DNA of 64,000 nucleotides from Symsagittifera roscoffensis (taxonomy: Eukaryota > Xenacoelomorpha > Acoela > Convolutidae): NCBI RefSeq assembly GCF_963678635.1, contig NC_087066.1:32679301-32743300 (forward strand). The letters are read 5' to 3'. The translations under genes were made by a program, and so were the position numbers. Below the pieces are notes generated by a model that had not been told where the DNA came from, did not search any database, and worked only from the letters and a program-made list of their open reading frames with translations. Below, piece after piece: positions 1 through 11,500 of the stretch. Each line of letters opens with the position of its first letter. Position 1 is the first letter of the stretch.

Positions 1-540
1 TTTGTGCGGAGATCTTTCCTAATTATAATTCCAAAACTGAAATGAACAAGCTGTGCATAATGCTTGTATAATTGATCCAGCTCTAACTTAACAATTTTTA
101 GACGGCAAAAATATTAGCTTCGTTGAAACTGATAAACTAATAGCTAGAATTTTTAAACACAGAGGCGAAGCAGAACTTTGCATCACTTGCGATACAACAC
201 AAACTAAAACAACAAACGAAAAAAAAAGAAAAATGTTGACAAGAAAATAGTTCCACAGCAGTGGTATAAAACAAGCAGTCGCTTTCGGTATAACAAGATT
301 TGCTATCAAAAGCTCAAAACCTGCGTTATTCTGCAGAATATGGAGAAATGTACATAAAACCTGAGCTCACATCAACCGAACAAGCCGATCAATTTTCTAA
401 TACGAACTCAAAGCGAAAAAAGGAAAACTGAAGACCCAGGAAAGAATTACTTAATCAAGAGAGACAAAGTTATTGAGATGACTTCTTGACATAAAAGAGA
501 AATATTTGAATCATATTTTCATCTAACCAACCCAGTAATT
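1..540. other. AT-rich sequence, no gene
   Basis: No coding region is supported here. The stretch at about 160-200 carries a motif of the form GGCGAAGC followed by a CTTGCGATACAA-like tail. Related versions recur near 3715, 6891, 10655, 11500 and 12060, so this is probably the edge of an old dispersed repeat. Confidence 0.5.
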
Positions 541-544
541 TCTT

Positions 545-1345
545 TCTATCTGTTAAAAATGCGAAACTTTGTTTCAATTGAAAAAAGATTGAAGATTCTA
601 GATGCTTTTGGCCTACAAAAATGTACAATTATTTGTTTAACTGAAACATGGCTTGAATCCTCATTAGTACCTCATCCTTTTTTCTGAGCCATTCTTACAC
701 TTATGTTTGCTCCATCGCTCGTGCTTCTGGTGATCACGGAGGCATTTTAATTGCCTTTCAGTATTAATCTTCAATCAACTGCGAAATAGTTGAAGTTTTT
801 CCTATAAATCATTTATAAGTGTTCTGTTGAATTTCAAACCGAAAGTCTACTGTACAGCTATTTTTATTTTGTTCCCCATGGCTCATCAATTTACACGCAC
901 TTCTCCCAATTTGAGATTTCGGTTCGTAATTTTCTAACTCAGAAAAGTACATCATATTCTGATTTACTTTTCAACATGCCGTCAATTTGCTGGGATACTG
1001 CTATCAGTCGTCACTCTGACAAGAAACAATTTTAGACAGAAGCTCGACTGTGAGAATCTCATTACACTCAAATCATTCGAAAGGCGACTCATAAACAAGG
1101 AAACATTTTAGATCTATCCTTTGGTACCAATGCGGATAACTGGGATTATAATGTTTTGAATGAAGAAATTCCAGACCATTATATTGTGCTTCTTTATTGA
1201 AACCTCCGCTCTACAACACAGAACGCAGAGAAAACTTACTTTAGCAGCAATTCATGCAATAGGCAGATGTTTGCTCAGTCGCTACAAATTAACCGAAGTT
1301 TTTTCGCTACTTAGTTATGACAACAATTTTGATTTATCCTATTTA
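545..1345 (+). pseudogene. decayed LINE endonuclease-domain fragment
   Basis: Reading plus-strand frames gives pieces of an APE-type (exonuclease-endonuclease-phosphatase) domain of a non-LTR retrotransposon. The motif CLTETWLES lies near 633-660, followed in a shifted frame by a GDHGGILI-like segment near 730-750, then FNMPSICWD near 970-1000, matching the usual GDFNxPxxxW region. Stops and frameshifts separate the pieces. The reading fades out into a short open stretch ending near 1363. I infer a 3'-truncated or deleted copy because no RT follows directly. The clade cannot be assigned from so little sequence. Confidence 0.6.
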
Positions 1346-1539
1346 TCTTACTTATGGTATTAACGCTCCTTGACTGCACTCAGTTTCTAAATCAGCAGAA
1401 AACGAAGGAAAAGATTCACTTATCCGTTATACTATGCCTCGTTAACTGTTTATCATTGAAGCGTGTAACGCACCTCCGGTGCATCGAATTTTGAACAACT
1501 ATAAAAAACCGTATGTATTGGAAATAAGATCTGCATCCT

Positions 1540-2450
1540 TTGAGTGTACTCTGACAGCACCCATTTACAGGGTTGGTAATTTCAAAATTTGCAAAAACTT
1601 CATATTGAAGTTTTTTTGTTTTTTTTTGTATTCAAACTTTGAAAAACCACAAAATTTTGAGAAGTTATATATATATATATATGTTCTTTGAAAACATTCA
1701 AAACGACATAAGAAACGACTAATCTACAAAACTGAAAGTAATTGAGTACTCTTACAGAATCCAACTACAGCGTTGGGAATTTCAAACTTTGAGAAAGAGT
1801 TGTAATTTAAACTTTCTAAAAAAACTTTTGAAAAGATCACAAAAAACGTCAAATCAGGAAAACTAACAAGACATTCGCTACCCCTGAGAACCTGAGAACA
1901 CTCTAACTTCTCCCACTACAGAGTTAGGAAATTCAAATTTTGAAAGAAAAAAAACTAAGTTTTCTAAAAATATTTTTGAAAAATTCACAAAAAACGTCAT
2001 ACCTAGAAAACTACAAGGATTTGAGCAGTCATATTTGGAGGCAAAAACTGCAACTCCTGGGAGTACCCTGACAGAGCCTCACTATAAAGATTGGAACTTC
2101 AATTTTGTTGAAAATTTTTATATCTAAGTTCTTCGAAAAATTTTTAAAAACCTTAAAAAACATCAAATCTCGAAAATTACGAGGATTTGAGCAGTCATAC
2201 TCAGAGGCATGATTCGCAACCCCTGAGATTACCCCACAGGTTCCAACTACAGGATTGAGATCTTCTAAGTTTTTGAACTTTTGGAAATCTAAACTAGGTT
2301 TTTTGAAAATTTTTGAAAAAATCATAAAAAAAACCATCATATCTCGATAACTACATAGATATGAGAAGTGAGCTTTGCAGGCAAGATTTGCAACCCCTGC
2401 GAGTACCCTGACAGCATCCCACTAATGGGTTGCTAAATTCTAGCTTGGTA
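1540..2450. repeat. diverged tandem repeat, about six units of 150-200 bp
   Basis: A landmark of the form GAGTACCCTGACAG, then CCCACTACAGGGTTG, then an AATTTCAAATTTTG-like run recurs near 1542, 1744, 1894, 2061, 2225 and 2401. Spacings are about 202, 150, 167, 164 and 176 bp. Between landmarks each unit has an A/T-rich block ending in a CACAAAAAACGTCA-like string and a GAAAACTACAAGGATTTGAGCAGTCAT-like string. Units differ at many positions, so this is an old minisatellite-like array. Small ORFs across it are by-products of the repeat. Confidence 0.75.
1666..1682. repeat. (TA)n microsatellite
   Basis: Seventeen bases of alternating T and A lie inside the first unit of the diverged tandem repeat. 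They help explain why the first unit is longer than the others. Confidence 0.9.
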
Positions 2451-3200
2451 AGATAAACACTGAACTCAAACGAGAAAAACGAAAAAAAGCTTAACCATTG
2501 CAACATACGATATGGCTTAAACATGCAAAAATTCTTTCGTTTAACATGCAAAAATAATACGTTGAAAAAGCTTAAGCATGGCGAGCTAGTGAAGCCCCCA
2601 TTTAAATATTTAATAGATATGCTTTATAGTGCTAGACGTCGCGCCACAAACTTAAATCCCATCGATAGACTAGAAGTTGAAATGACGCGTCTTGTTGACC
2701 TTGATACGACAGTTTTTTTCCCGTTCCCGCAATTTCATAGCTAATCATCTTAGTCCCTATTCAAGTCTTTCAAAGCTAACAAGTCTCTTCTTTCAGTGAT
2801 GTTTTTAAAATGAATCAAAACTGTAACAGGCGAGAAAACCCAGCTATTCAATAAAGTTTTAGTTCGGTCTTCATCAAAAGTACCTGCAGTCGCTCTCCTA
2901 ATTTGACACAATATCACTGACATATTAAATGATGTGTTTTACTTTCGCTGACAACAACGAACTTTTATACAGGTTACCACTGAGTTCCACAGTGATTCAT
3001 TCTCCAATTGGTCTTCGAGGTGTCCGACATGAAATTTCGGTTTTTGTGTGCTCTGTAATTAATATATTATCACGAAAAATTGGCAAACTTTTAGAAAAGC
3101 GCATACGTAACTCTCACTCTCAATGAATCAGGAGCGTTAATTTAAAACTATCGTCCCAATTTCTTGATGCTAAGATAATTTCTCGTTCTTGAAAACATTT
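2451..3200. other. no gene; short dispersed repeat piece
   Basis: No supported gene. The sequence at about 2525-2625 resembles 8835-8905: both have CATGCAAAAA, then a TTGAAAAAGCTTAA-like string, then GCATTTAAA and a TAGATA-rich end. They look like two copies of a dispersed repeat. A 65-codon open frame at 2929-3126 has no recognisable similarity. Confidence 0.4.
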
Positions 3201-3229
3201 GTTTAACTTTACTCATTCGACGATCAAGC

Positions 3230-3600
3230 ACAGAAACAACGCGTCAGCATGGCTTGCAGAAGGCTCTCGACCGTCACGCAGCTATTAGTTTTTCTTGACG
3301 AAATAAAACACACTCGGTATACGATTCTATTTTTGGGAAATTCGTAAGTTTTGGATTTGACAATGATTTAATTGACTAATTATCATCTTTTTTAGTTAAT
3401 CGCTATCAGTTTTTTGCCAGTAACTAGTAGTGTAACCCAAGAAAGCGTTTTGGGGCCGTTTTTATTCTTAAATTTTATCGATGGTATGCTTGACCTAATC
3501 TCCTTGTCGAGTTGTTACTGTTATGATGATGATACAAAACTAAGCAAAATCCGTGATAAGGAAACTAAGCCAATTAAACCATAGCATAACGTCCGACATA
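3230..3600 (+). pseudogene. decayed LINE reverse transcriptase fragment
   Basis: Plus-strand reading gives STVTQLLVFLDEI near 3269-3306, then VTQESVLGPFLFLNFID near 3433-3483, and CYCYDDDTKLS near 3515-3546. These correspond to the B motif (xxPQGSVLGPLLFxxFIND) and C motif (YADD, here YDDD) of non-LTR RTs. The C motif still has two Asp, but the frame is interrupted around 3360-3410. Only the palm centre survives. It is probably a Jockey/CR1-type LINE and is not a close copy of the array at 24-36 kb. Confidence 0.7.
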
Positions 3601-3699
3601 CAGAAAAAAAAAGATCCGGCCGGAACTGGAACCCCAGACCCTATGGTGCAAAGGCGACGGCGTTACCTTTAGGATGACTGGAAACGAAACTGGACGTTC

Positions 3700-4440
3700 T
3701 TAAAACTCAACACAGTAAAGAAGCGGAGCTTAGCAACACTTGCGATGCAAATCACACATTACGGTACGAAAAAGTGAATGAAAACTTGTTACAAAAAATT
3801 ACTCGAAAAACTAACAAGACAAAAGTTGAAAAAATACCGCGACAAAAAATTCAGATTTGTATCAGATGAAGCTCATTAACAGTCCTTAAAAAAGCAGAAA
3901 GCATTTACCGGACGGCAACAAAGGGGAGCAACTTTGGGTCGAAACCTGTTGAGCCTAAGACAAAACTGTTATCATAAAAAATTTCTTTAAGTGTTTACGA
4001 CCCATACAATTGAAACACATAATCCCAAACGGATATATTTTGCCATCGAAATAACGAAAAATAAACTGACTAATTCGATATAACACAAACTGAAGCTGTT
4101 TGAGTATTTAACAAAACGAAAAAAAAACTCAAAACCAGACATGGTAAATTTAAAAACTTGTGAAACTCAATTAGTAAAAACTGTTTACATTGGAACAAAA
4201 GCCATGCTTTAAAAAGTAAACCAATAAAAACCCTATCAGGTAAAAAAAATGACGTTTAAAAAACGGAAAATGAACCGAAAGAAACTAGGACAAAAACCAC
4301 GAACCCTATAAAACATTAAGAAGACTTTTTGCAAAGATAATTAGAACTTAAACGGACTTGAGCTAATTTCTATTTAAGTGATAGTAGTTTTATTTAATTT
4401 TGAAAGATCATGTAGAAGTGAGAATCCGCTAGAAGAAGTG
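3700..4440. repeat. old dispersed AT-rich repeat (left part)
   Basis: Parts resemble 11500-13300. Position 3715 carries the GGAGC...CACTTGCGATGCAA motif family. Positions 4010-4180 (CAATTGAAACA, then AACGAAAAAAA, CAAAACCAGA and a TGGTAAATTT-like string) resemble 13065-13160. There is no coding potential. I read 3700-5280 and 11500-13560 as two heavily diverged copies of one non-coding dispersed element. A dot plot would be needed to define its ends. Confidence 0.45.
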
Positions 4441-5280
4441 AAAATTTCGTGGACAAAGTTGTTTACGGAAAAAAATTCTAGTACCCGATTGTAATATCCT
4501 TGCTTATCACAAGGGTGCCACAGATTTTGCAACTGTTTGGATAAAAGATTTGTAAGAAAAGTTGGTTACAGGAAAAAGTCTAGTTACCGATTACAAGAAC
4601 CTTGCTTTCGCAAGTGTATAAATAAGCATGACAACGGTACTGAAGTCTACTATGACGCCCAATAGAAATTATGATGCCAAAAATTGAAAATTATCAAAAT
4701 TTTTGCAACCCTAGCAAAAGGCATGTGCTGACGAACTTTCCTAGTATGAATGCTCCTCCATATGTGCCAAATGATTTAATTCCACATGAATACGCTACAG
4801 ATTTTGCAACTGTTCGACATGAAAAACTGTTTGATCAATAAGATGAAAAAGTTAAGCAAAATAGGACCATGTAGCGGTTTAATGAAATCCACATCCACAT
4901 AAATCAATTTGAAAAAAGCAAGAAAGATTTGTAAGAAAAGTTGGTTACAGGAAAAAGTCTAGTTACCGATTACAAGACCCTTGCTTTCGCAAGTGTATAA
5001 ATAAGCATGACAACGGTACTGAAGTCTACTATGACGCCCAATAGCAATTATGATGCCAAAAATTGAAAATTATCTCAATTTTTGCAACCCTTAGCAAAAG
5101 GCATGTGCTGACGACCTTTCCTAGTATGAATGCCCGTCTATATGCGCCAAATGATTTAATTGCACATGAATGTGCCACATATTTTGAAACTGTTCGGCAT
5201 GAAAAACTGTTTGATCAATAAGATGAAAGTGTCAAGCAAAAAGGACCATGTAGTGGTTTAATGAAATCCACATTCCTTCA
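4440..5280. repeat. 379-bp tandem duplication plus an older partial unit
   Basis: A unit starting AAAGATTTGTAAGAAAAG at 4544 restarts at 4923, so the period is 379 bp. The second copy stays close to the first until about 5275. Shared landmarks include GACAACGGTACTGAAGTC, GGCATGTGCTGACGA and GAAAAACTGTTTGATCAATA. A third, much more diverged partial unit lies just upstream at about 4440-4540. Related single copies occur near 11840-12000 and 13320-13560. The duplication looks recent relative to the age of the family. Confidence 0.85.
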
Positions 5281-7030
5281 ATTGTTTTCTCACGACGACG
5301 TTCAAAAACATACAAATCGGCAATATCTACAGTGGCGAAATTCACAATTTACATTTCTATTCTGGAGCCAGCAGACTAATTTTGGAGTCAAAAAGCAGCC
5401 AAACCGCAATAAAGGCCACACCAAATAAATGACACGCTTAGAAGCAGACGGTTTGTTTGTATATTTAGAACATTCACCAACAGTAGCAAACAAGGACACG
5501 GCTCAAAGCAGCATAGAAAAATAGAAAAGAGGAAATTAGTTTCGGTTTAATGTCAACCTGTTTAAAAAGTGCTGTGAAAATGCATAGTTAATACTACGGA
5601 AAGCAGAAATAGCAATGGAAACACGTCATATTAGTGGCCTAGATACTTTATCGCGTACTTTACATGTAATTATTTTTCCCAATTTATGGAGTTTCACGGA
5701 TCAATTATGCTGTAATGGTTGAATTGGTTTAAAACGCTAGCTGAAACAGTGGAATAATATTTTGGGAAGTGGTCTACCAGCATTCAAAGAGTAGAACACC
5801 TTTTGCGAGTAAACCGCTTTTATATGACACGTCTGGTATTCCTGGAGACAGATTTAACACAGACTCCGGGTACAAAATCAGGCTTTTAACTGCAGCTAGG
5901 TCCTGCCAAGCAAGCTAATCCCGCAAACCGCAACAATATCAAGTTCATAAATCAAAACTAAACGCTACCCTAAGCCTGTGTGAGGCCTGTTAAACTTGAC
6001 TAGCTGCACCATTTAACGCTAAACTGGGCATACAACCTGGAGGTACATCTCAAACCTATAAAATACTTCAAGATTGGTCGAATCACCGATCTACGAATCT
6101 AAATATATTGACGGTTTTACTGTTCAAGCTTCAGTGCTCTGCACACTTTAATTGCTCCGACTTTTGAAGACAGTGACGAAATATTTGGGCTCGCGTTTTT
6201 TCTTCAGACAAACTGCGACTTTTTAACTAGCCATTTTTGACAGAAATTTCTATATCATTCGAAAGGTATTGTTGTCATGAGCTCAAATTTGAAAAGATAT
6301 TTCACCTGTAATTATTTTTCGTAAAGTTGTGGGGGGTTAAAGATTGTCAATTTGGGACAATTAAAGCACGACGTATTTCGCGCTATTAACGCGAAAGCGG
6401 ATATTTAATTCGTCTTAGAAATCGTTCCAAATTGGTTGAAGGAAGCTTATTTGCCATAATTGATTTGTTAATAAGACCGCAATTTATCACTTTTTATTTT
6501 ATAAGGCGTGTGGGGTTATGACTTTCACAAAAAAACCTCAAATTAAAAAAATCATTTTATTTTCATTAGTTTCAGTTTTTTCATGCTACTATTGTTCCAT
6601 AGACCTTAAACGGCACTCAGAACATTCAGGGCGTCGCCCTGATACGAACAGTCTTGTCGTTGTTGAAGGAAAGAATAAAGCACCAATGCTTCAGCTGCTA
6701 TTTTTCGATAGAAGTTCTGATTAGAAACATAACCAACGGATTGTTGAGACTTGTTAATGTATGTGAAAGCAGTAGATATTACTGATCTTATACGAAATTT
6801 TTGTTTAGAGTTTTTCAGGAAAAAAACTATCTTCAAACCTCTCTGAATTTTCAGAAATGGTTAAGACAAGGCTAATTTTTCATTTAAAACACAGGCGAAG
6901 CTGCATTTCGCCACAAGCGGCAAAGAGGAGCTCTTAAGACTAAATCAGTCTTATATTGTAGCTCGTAACAATCTGAAATTTTCAAAACAATAGGACATAT
7001 CAAAGAGTATCTTATCTGAAAACATATGGA
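5281..7030. other. no recognisable gene
   Basis: AT-rich sequence with only short, unconvincing open frames on both strands. A GGCGAAGC-type repeat motif occurs at about 6893. I see no promoter, RNA gene or mobile-element end that I can defend. Confidence 0.4.
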
Positions 7031-7033
7031 AAT

Positions 7034-7740
7034 ATGTCATTTCAAACGCATCTTGCAGCCGCCCATATCTTGGTCCAGAAACAGACAACTTTCTCAAATC
7101 GTAAACTGGAAATCTTGTATCAGGGTGTACCCCGAGGCACAGTTCTTGGACCAATAGTTTTAATCCTCAATGATTTTCATTTGGTTTTAAATAATCAAAA
7201 TCGAGCTATTCAATTTGCAGATTACAGCAGTCTGATAGCGAATCGAAAATCTTCGAAAGCTATTGCAGGAAAGATAGATAGATGACGTCGATGCTTGCAT
7301 AAAACAGAAACTTCTCAGTTTGAAGTCAGCCAAAACAATAATTTCTTTTATTTAACTCTGAAAATAGTAGACTCAGTTTTCTCATAATGATGACGCAAGT
7401 AAAGTTACAAAAACATGTAGATATATACGCATTTTCTTGGAAACAGATTTGAATTTTTCAATACACAATAACAAAATTCTATGGAAAATGTCAAGAAATC
7501 CTTTCACTAAATGTTGTCAAGTACGTAGTGCCCTTGAATGTTTCGATTAGTTTACTTAAAACTATAGTCTTATCCATTACATTTAGCGCCATTTTTTTAC
7601 AACATTTAAAAAAATTCACAATTGAACAGAAAAAATAAGGAATCAAAATCTGTATCTTACGTTTAAAAATTTGAGAGCAAGTCATTTACAAACAAAAAGC
7701 AAAATACTTCCAGCTGAAATAATGACAAGGATAATGCGTC
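7034..7740 (+). pseudogene. decayed LINE reverse transcriptase fragment
   Basis: The 83-codon open stretch 7034-7285 contains YQGVPRGTVLGPIVLILNDF (motif B of non-LTR RT) and IQFADYSSLIAN (the FADD region, here FADY, so the second catalytic Asp is lost). In shifted frames the sequence goes on with LKSAKTIISF and IFLETDLNFSIHNNKI (about 7320-7490), which fit the thumb region after the catalytic motif. Similarity then fades towards 7740. It is an old copy with several frameshifts, different from the 3.2-kb fragment and from the array copies. Confidence 0.75.
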
Positions 7741-8340
7741 TTCTGAAATCTTTCGACTGCTTAAATAAAAACAAAGCTCGGGAATTTTTTTGGTCTACGG
7801 AACAATTAAGCTGCATAGAACCAAGAGAACTCTACAAGTAAAACTACAGAGTCGATCGAACAACTAAAACGGCAAGAATCAGCAGCAAAACGCTACACTA
7901 TAATAAGAACTCACTGACTAAAAAATCAGACGTCACATCCTGCAAAAAAATTCAAAAAAACATACCTTTTATAGAAACACGAATCAGTGTCAATTGAAAG
8001 ATCGCTCGGAAGTTTCAAAAACTACTTCTACCAATGTTTTTCTTAAGCTATTTAATAAATAATGAGATAATTGGCGCCACGTGCAGTTTCATTCAAATTA
8101 TTGATTATTTGTGAACGTAATCATTTCAAGACATGTTTCATTAACCAAGAGGTTGTATGATACGAAAATGGTTTGCTGAAAAAAGAAAAAATGATAAACA
8201 AGAGTGCTGTATTTTGCAAACATAAAAAACAAAACTAAAACGCCGAACACGAGGTTTAAATTACGAAGGTACAAACAAACTACCAGACACTTAGAAAAAT
8301 ATCAATGATATCGAAATCAAGGAGACTACTTTTAATAAGG
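7741..8340. other. no recognisable gene
   Basis: AT-rich, no supported open frame and no clear repeat boundary. Confidence 0.4.
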
Positions 8341-8930
8341 TTTCATTTTGAAAGAAAACGTTTATCAATTTAAAACACTTGAATTCCACGATTGACGTGT
8401 TTTTTGTGATTTTCACGTTTTTATTATTAAAGCTAACCCGATGTAAGACATAGAGAGTTGGAAAAGAGTCAATGAACGCAAGTTAATTGAAAAAAAAAAT
8501 GGCCTGACAACTCTTTTATTAGAATTTGTTAAAAAAATATATATAGGACTGTCACTTTCATTTCAAAATGAACCCAGTTTGAGAGCACTGGATCAATTGC
8601 TTATTTTATTTGCGCCGGGAAACTTGAAAATTAAAATCCGTTTTCGAAACTAGAAGTTGATCACATTTTTGTAGCCTTTTCACTTTGACTCAGTTCGATA
8701 GAGGAGTTTGCCTTCCTTTCAACAAACGAAATGACGTGAACTTAAGAGGAAAAAACTGAGCGTGAACAAATTATAGACTTTTTCCTGCAAAAGGACTTTT
8801 AAACATGGAGAGATAGACCATTGCTTCCACATGCAAAAAATCTTAGGTTGAAAGAGCTTCAACGTGGCCGGCTGGTCTAGCCCGCATTTAAACCTTTTAT
8901 AGATAGATAGACGGTTGTTTATACGAGTTA
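8340..8930. repeat. dispersed repeat, copy 1 of 2
   Basis: Collinear with about 12490-12930. Shared strings include GAGTCAATGAACGCA, a TTTGAGA-x-ACTGGAT-like string, AACTAGAAGT..., GTTCGATAG-GGAG and TTGCCTTCCTTT, followed by GGAAAAAACTGA-CGT. The copies have drifted a great deal. No coding potential. This may be part of the same larger element as the 3700-5280 repeat. Confidence 0.6.
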
Positions 8931-10720
8931 TTTTATTTTACGAATCCAAAAAGATGACCACTCAAAATAGAAAGAGTCTTGTAATTTCGTTTGGCACTTA
9001 AGATGATAACTATGTCACTGCTGCTTGGAATCTTCCGTTCAGTTATCGTGTGGTTTAATTATTACTGGATTTGCATGTATTCTTCTACGCAAAATCAATT
9101 CAAAATTTAGCTATTTTAGACAGTAAATTTCGGTAACTTTCATGATTTATTCTATTCTAAGACATGTTCATTAGTACCATGATAGCATGTACTAACTACT
9201 TAACCATATCTGCAATAAATTTAATTAAAACTCTACAATGAGGAAAACATAAGAGATATCATTTGCGCTGCTAGAATAATTCACGCATCTTCTCAAAGTC
9301 AAACATTTACCAAACAAAAAAAAATTAACATGGGCTGCCATATCTTTGTTTAAAAGATTTTGTCCAAAAGCCTGCAATACCACTTTTAGTCCCCAATTTA
9401 TTGAGTAGCGGCTAACAAAGACTCGGAAAAGCAGCACTGATTTTTAAACATAACCGTGCCATTTGTTTAAAAAAAACACCGGATTGTAGAAACGAAATAA
9501 TAACTATCAACTACAGAATGATATGATACCCGATCAATTGACGGTTTCTTCAAAGTCACTTATCATCAAAGGATAATTAAGTCTGGCCCCTGAAATAACA
9601 ATGCCATTTTTTATTTTACGACCTGGACTGGACAACATCGAGTGACGCATAGAAGAGAGTTGTTCTTCCACTATCGCTATTACCATGATAGCAGGTACTA
9701 CTTATTGTAGGTCGTAATAATTTTTAGTGCTATGACTGAGGATATTCAACAAATAAACCCCCAAATTTTCAACCTTCAATTTGCTCAGTTTATGTTCAGA
9801 GGGCTCATTGAATGTTCAAAGCCGAATTAGATGTAGAACTATTTTCGGGTTCGAAAACATTCCCGTGTTCTTATTTAACCAAAAGGCACGCTAAACAAAA
9901 TGCTCCAAACTCGGCAAATTTCTGCTAATTTAGCATTAGTTTGGAATATACTCGCAGCATGTTTCAATGGTAAACAACTTCAGTGGTAACTTAAAATAGG
10001 ATTATCACTAAGTGCAGTTGCGTGGTGGTGGTAGTGATACAACGGTACATTATCTAGGTAAGGAACGCGGGATAAACAAAGTGGGAAATGCCAGATTGCA
10101 TTATCTACAAATCACTGATCAATTCCCCCATTCTAATCCCCTCCCCTTTCAACCTGTGTACTCTCTCTCTCACTACGCACGGCGCATGACGTTTATAACA
10201 GCGGAATAACACTCTTAAATCCGTCCTAAACGTACTTCCTGACAATAAAATCGAGCCAAAGATACACTTGAATAAATAAAGCAACAAGATGGCTGAGCTA
10301 ATATGAATTATTAATTTTGTGGCAGTACTACTGAATTCACTTGTTGTCACAATAAAAACAATTCTTTTATCGCATTTGGAAATAATTTGGGACGTTCCGA
10401 TCCAAATGATTCACAAAAAATTCTAATTCTTTGTAGATGAATATGCACTTGAAATAAGTGACAGGTGCACTGACATTCACTCAATTTAAATAAACTGCAT
10501 GTAAATGAAATTGACATTTGACGGTCAACTTCAAAAATGAACGGTTTGCCTATCAGCGGAATGTACGAGCTTCCTTTGCGGTAGTCAATTTCAGGAGAAA
10601 AAAGCTCCCCTTCCCACTTCGCGAAGTGGCCGAAAGAAAAGGTCAGAAAAATGACAGACGAAGCGTAGCTTCGCAAAACTTACGATACAATTAAAACATT
10701 TCCTTACAAGCATAAAATTA
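8931..10720. other. no recognisable gene
   Basis: Short open frames on the minus strand (for example 10347-10676, 109 codons) show no family signature and have no start context, splice sites or conserved motif that I can identify. A GCGTAGCTTCGC palindromic motif of the dispersed family lies at about 10660. Confidence 0.4.
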
Positions 10721-10727
10721 TCAACTG

Positions 10728-10762
10728 AACAATCTCCCCCTTCAAGAAAGGGGGAGATTGTT
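10728..10762. repeat. perfect 15-bp hairpin
   Basis: AACAATCTCCCCCTT at 10728-10742 is the exact reverse complement of 10748-10762, leaving a 5-base loop. A variant of the right arm recurs about 100 bp downstream (GGTGGAGATTCTTTAGTAGA near 10864), which suggests the hairpin belongs to a small repeated element. Confidence 0.85.
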
Positions 10763-11500
10763 AGTAGATTAAGTTATCCAAATTTTCGACCAATCAGAAT
10801 GCAGCAAATTCGAATTCTCAATACAGTCAAAACAGTGCTAGTTTACTGTATTTATTTATAGGGGTGGAGATTCTTTAGTAGATACCATGGGGTGGGGGAG
10901 AGTGTAATGTAGATCCGCATAGAATAATTGAATAGAAAATGGGACTGTTTTTTTCAACTAGGCTGAAAAAAATTACAAGAAAATAAATTACATCTACAAA
11001 AATTTCACACCTTCGTCTCGAATGAAGATCATAAACAGCCTCAACAAGCATTGAGAATCAATAACCGAGCGGCCACTAAGGCGACAAAAATTGGTTCGGG
11101 CCCCCTTATGTTGAAGATAAAATAGTAGCCATAAGAACATTCCAACACATTTTTTTTTTACGACCCATCCTTTCTGAAACACGCAAAAAACGCATCAAAG
11201 AAATCGCCGTTGAAACTACACAATATTTATGCACTAAGCATATATAAAAAAAGCCCAATGTTTTTCGTGACCTTTATACTGCTGTTCGTTAATAGAGCTT
11301 GCCTTTATTTTAGCAAAAATAAAAAGTCAAACCGCGAAAAATCAGAACTGAGCAAGAAAAAGTTTTAAGACTTTCTCCTGGCAAAAAAAAAACACAAAAA
11401 TTCACCAAGACCTACATACGAATACTCACTATGTTCCTTACTATTCTATATAAAATTACTCAAAATCAGTGGTGGTAAATTTACAAACAACTTTCAACCC
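10763..11500. other. no recognisable gene
   Basis: AT-rich sequence. A G-rich run (GGGGTGGGGGAGAG) lies near 10889-10902. No open frame with recognisable content. Confidence 0.4.

Noticed and set aside
10347-10676. 109-codon minus-strand ORF as a further exon of the ankyrin gene
   Set aside because: Contains no ankyrin signature (no TPLxxAA or GADVN) and no supporting splice pair.
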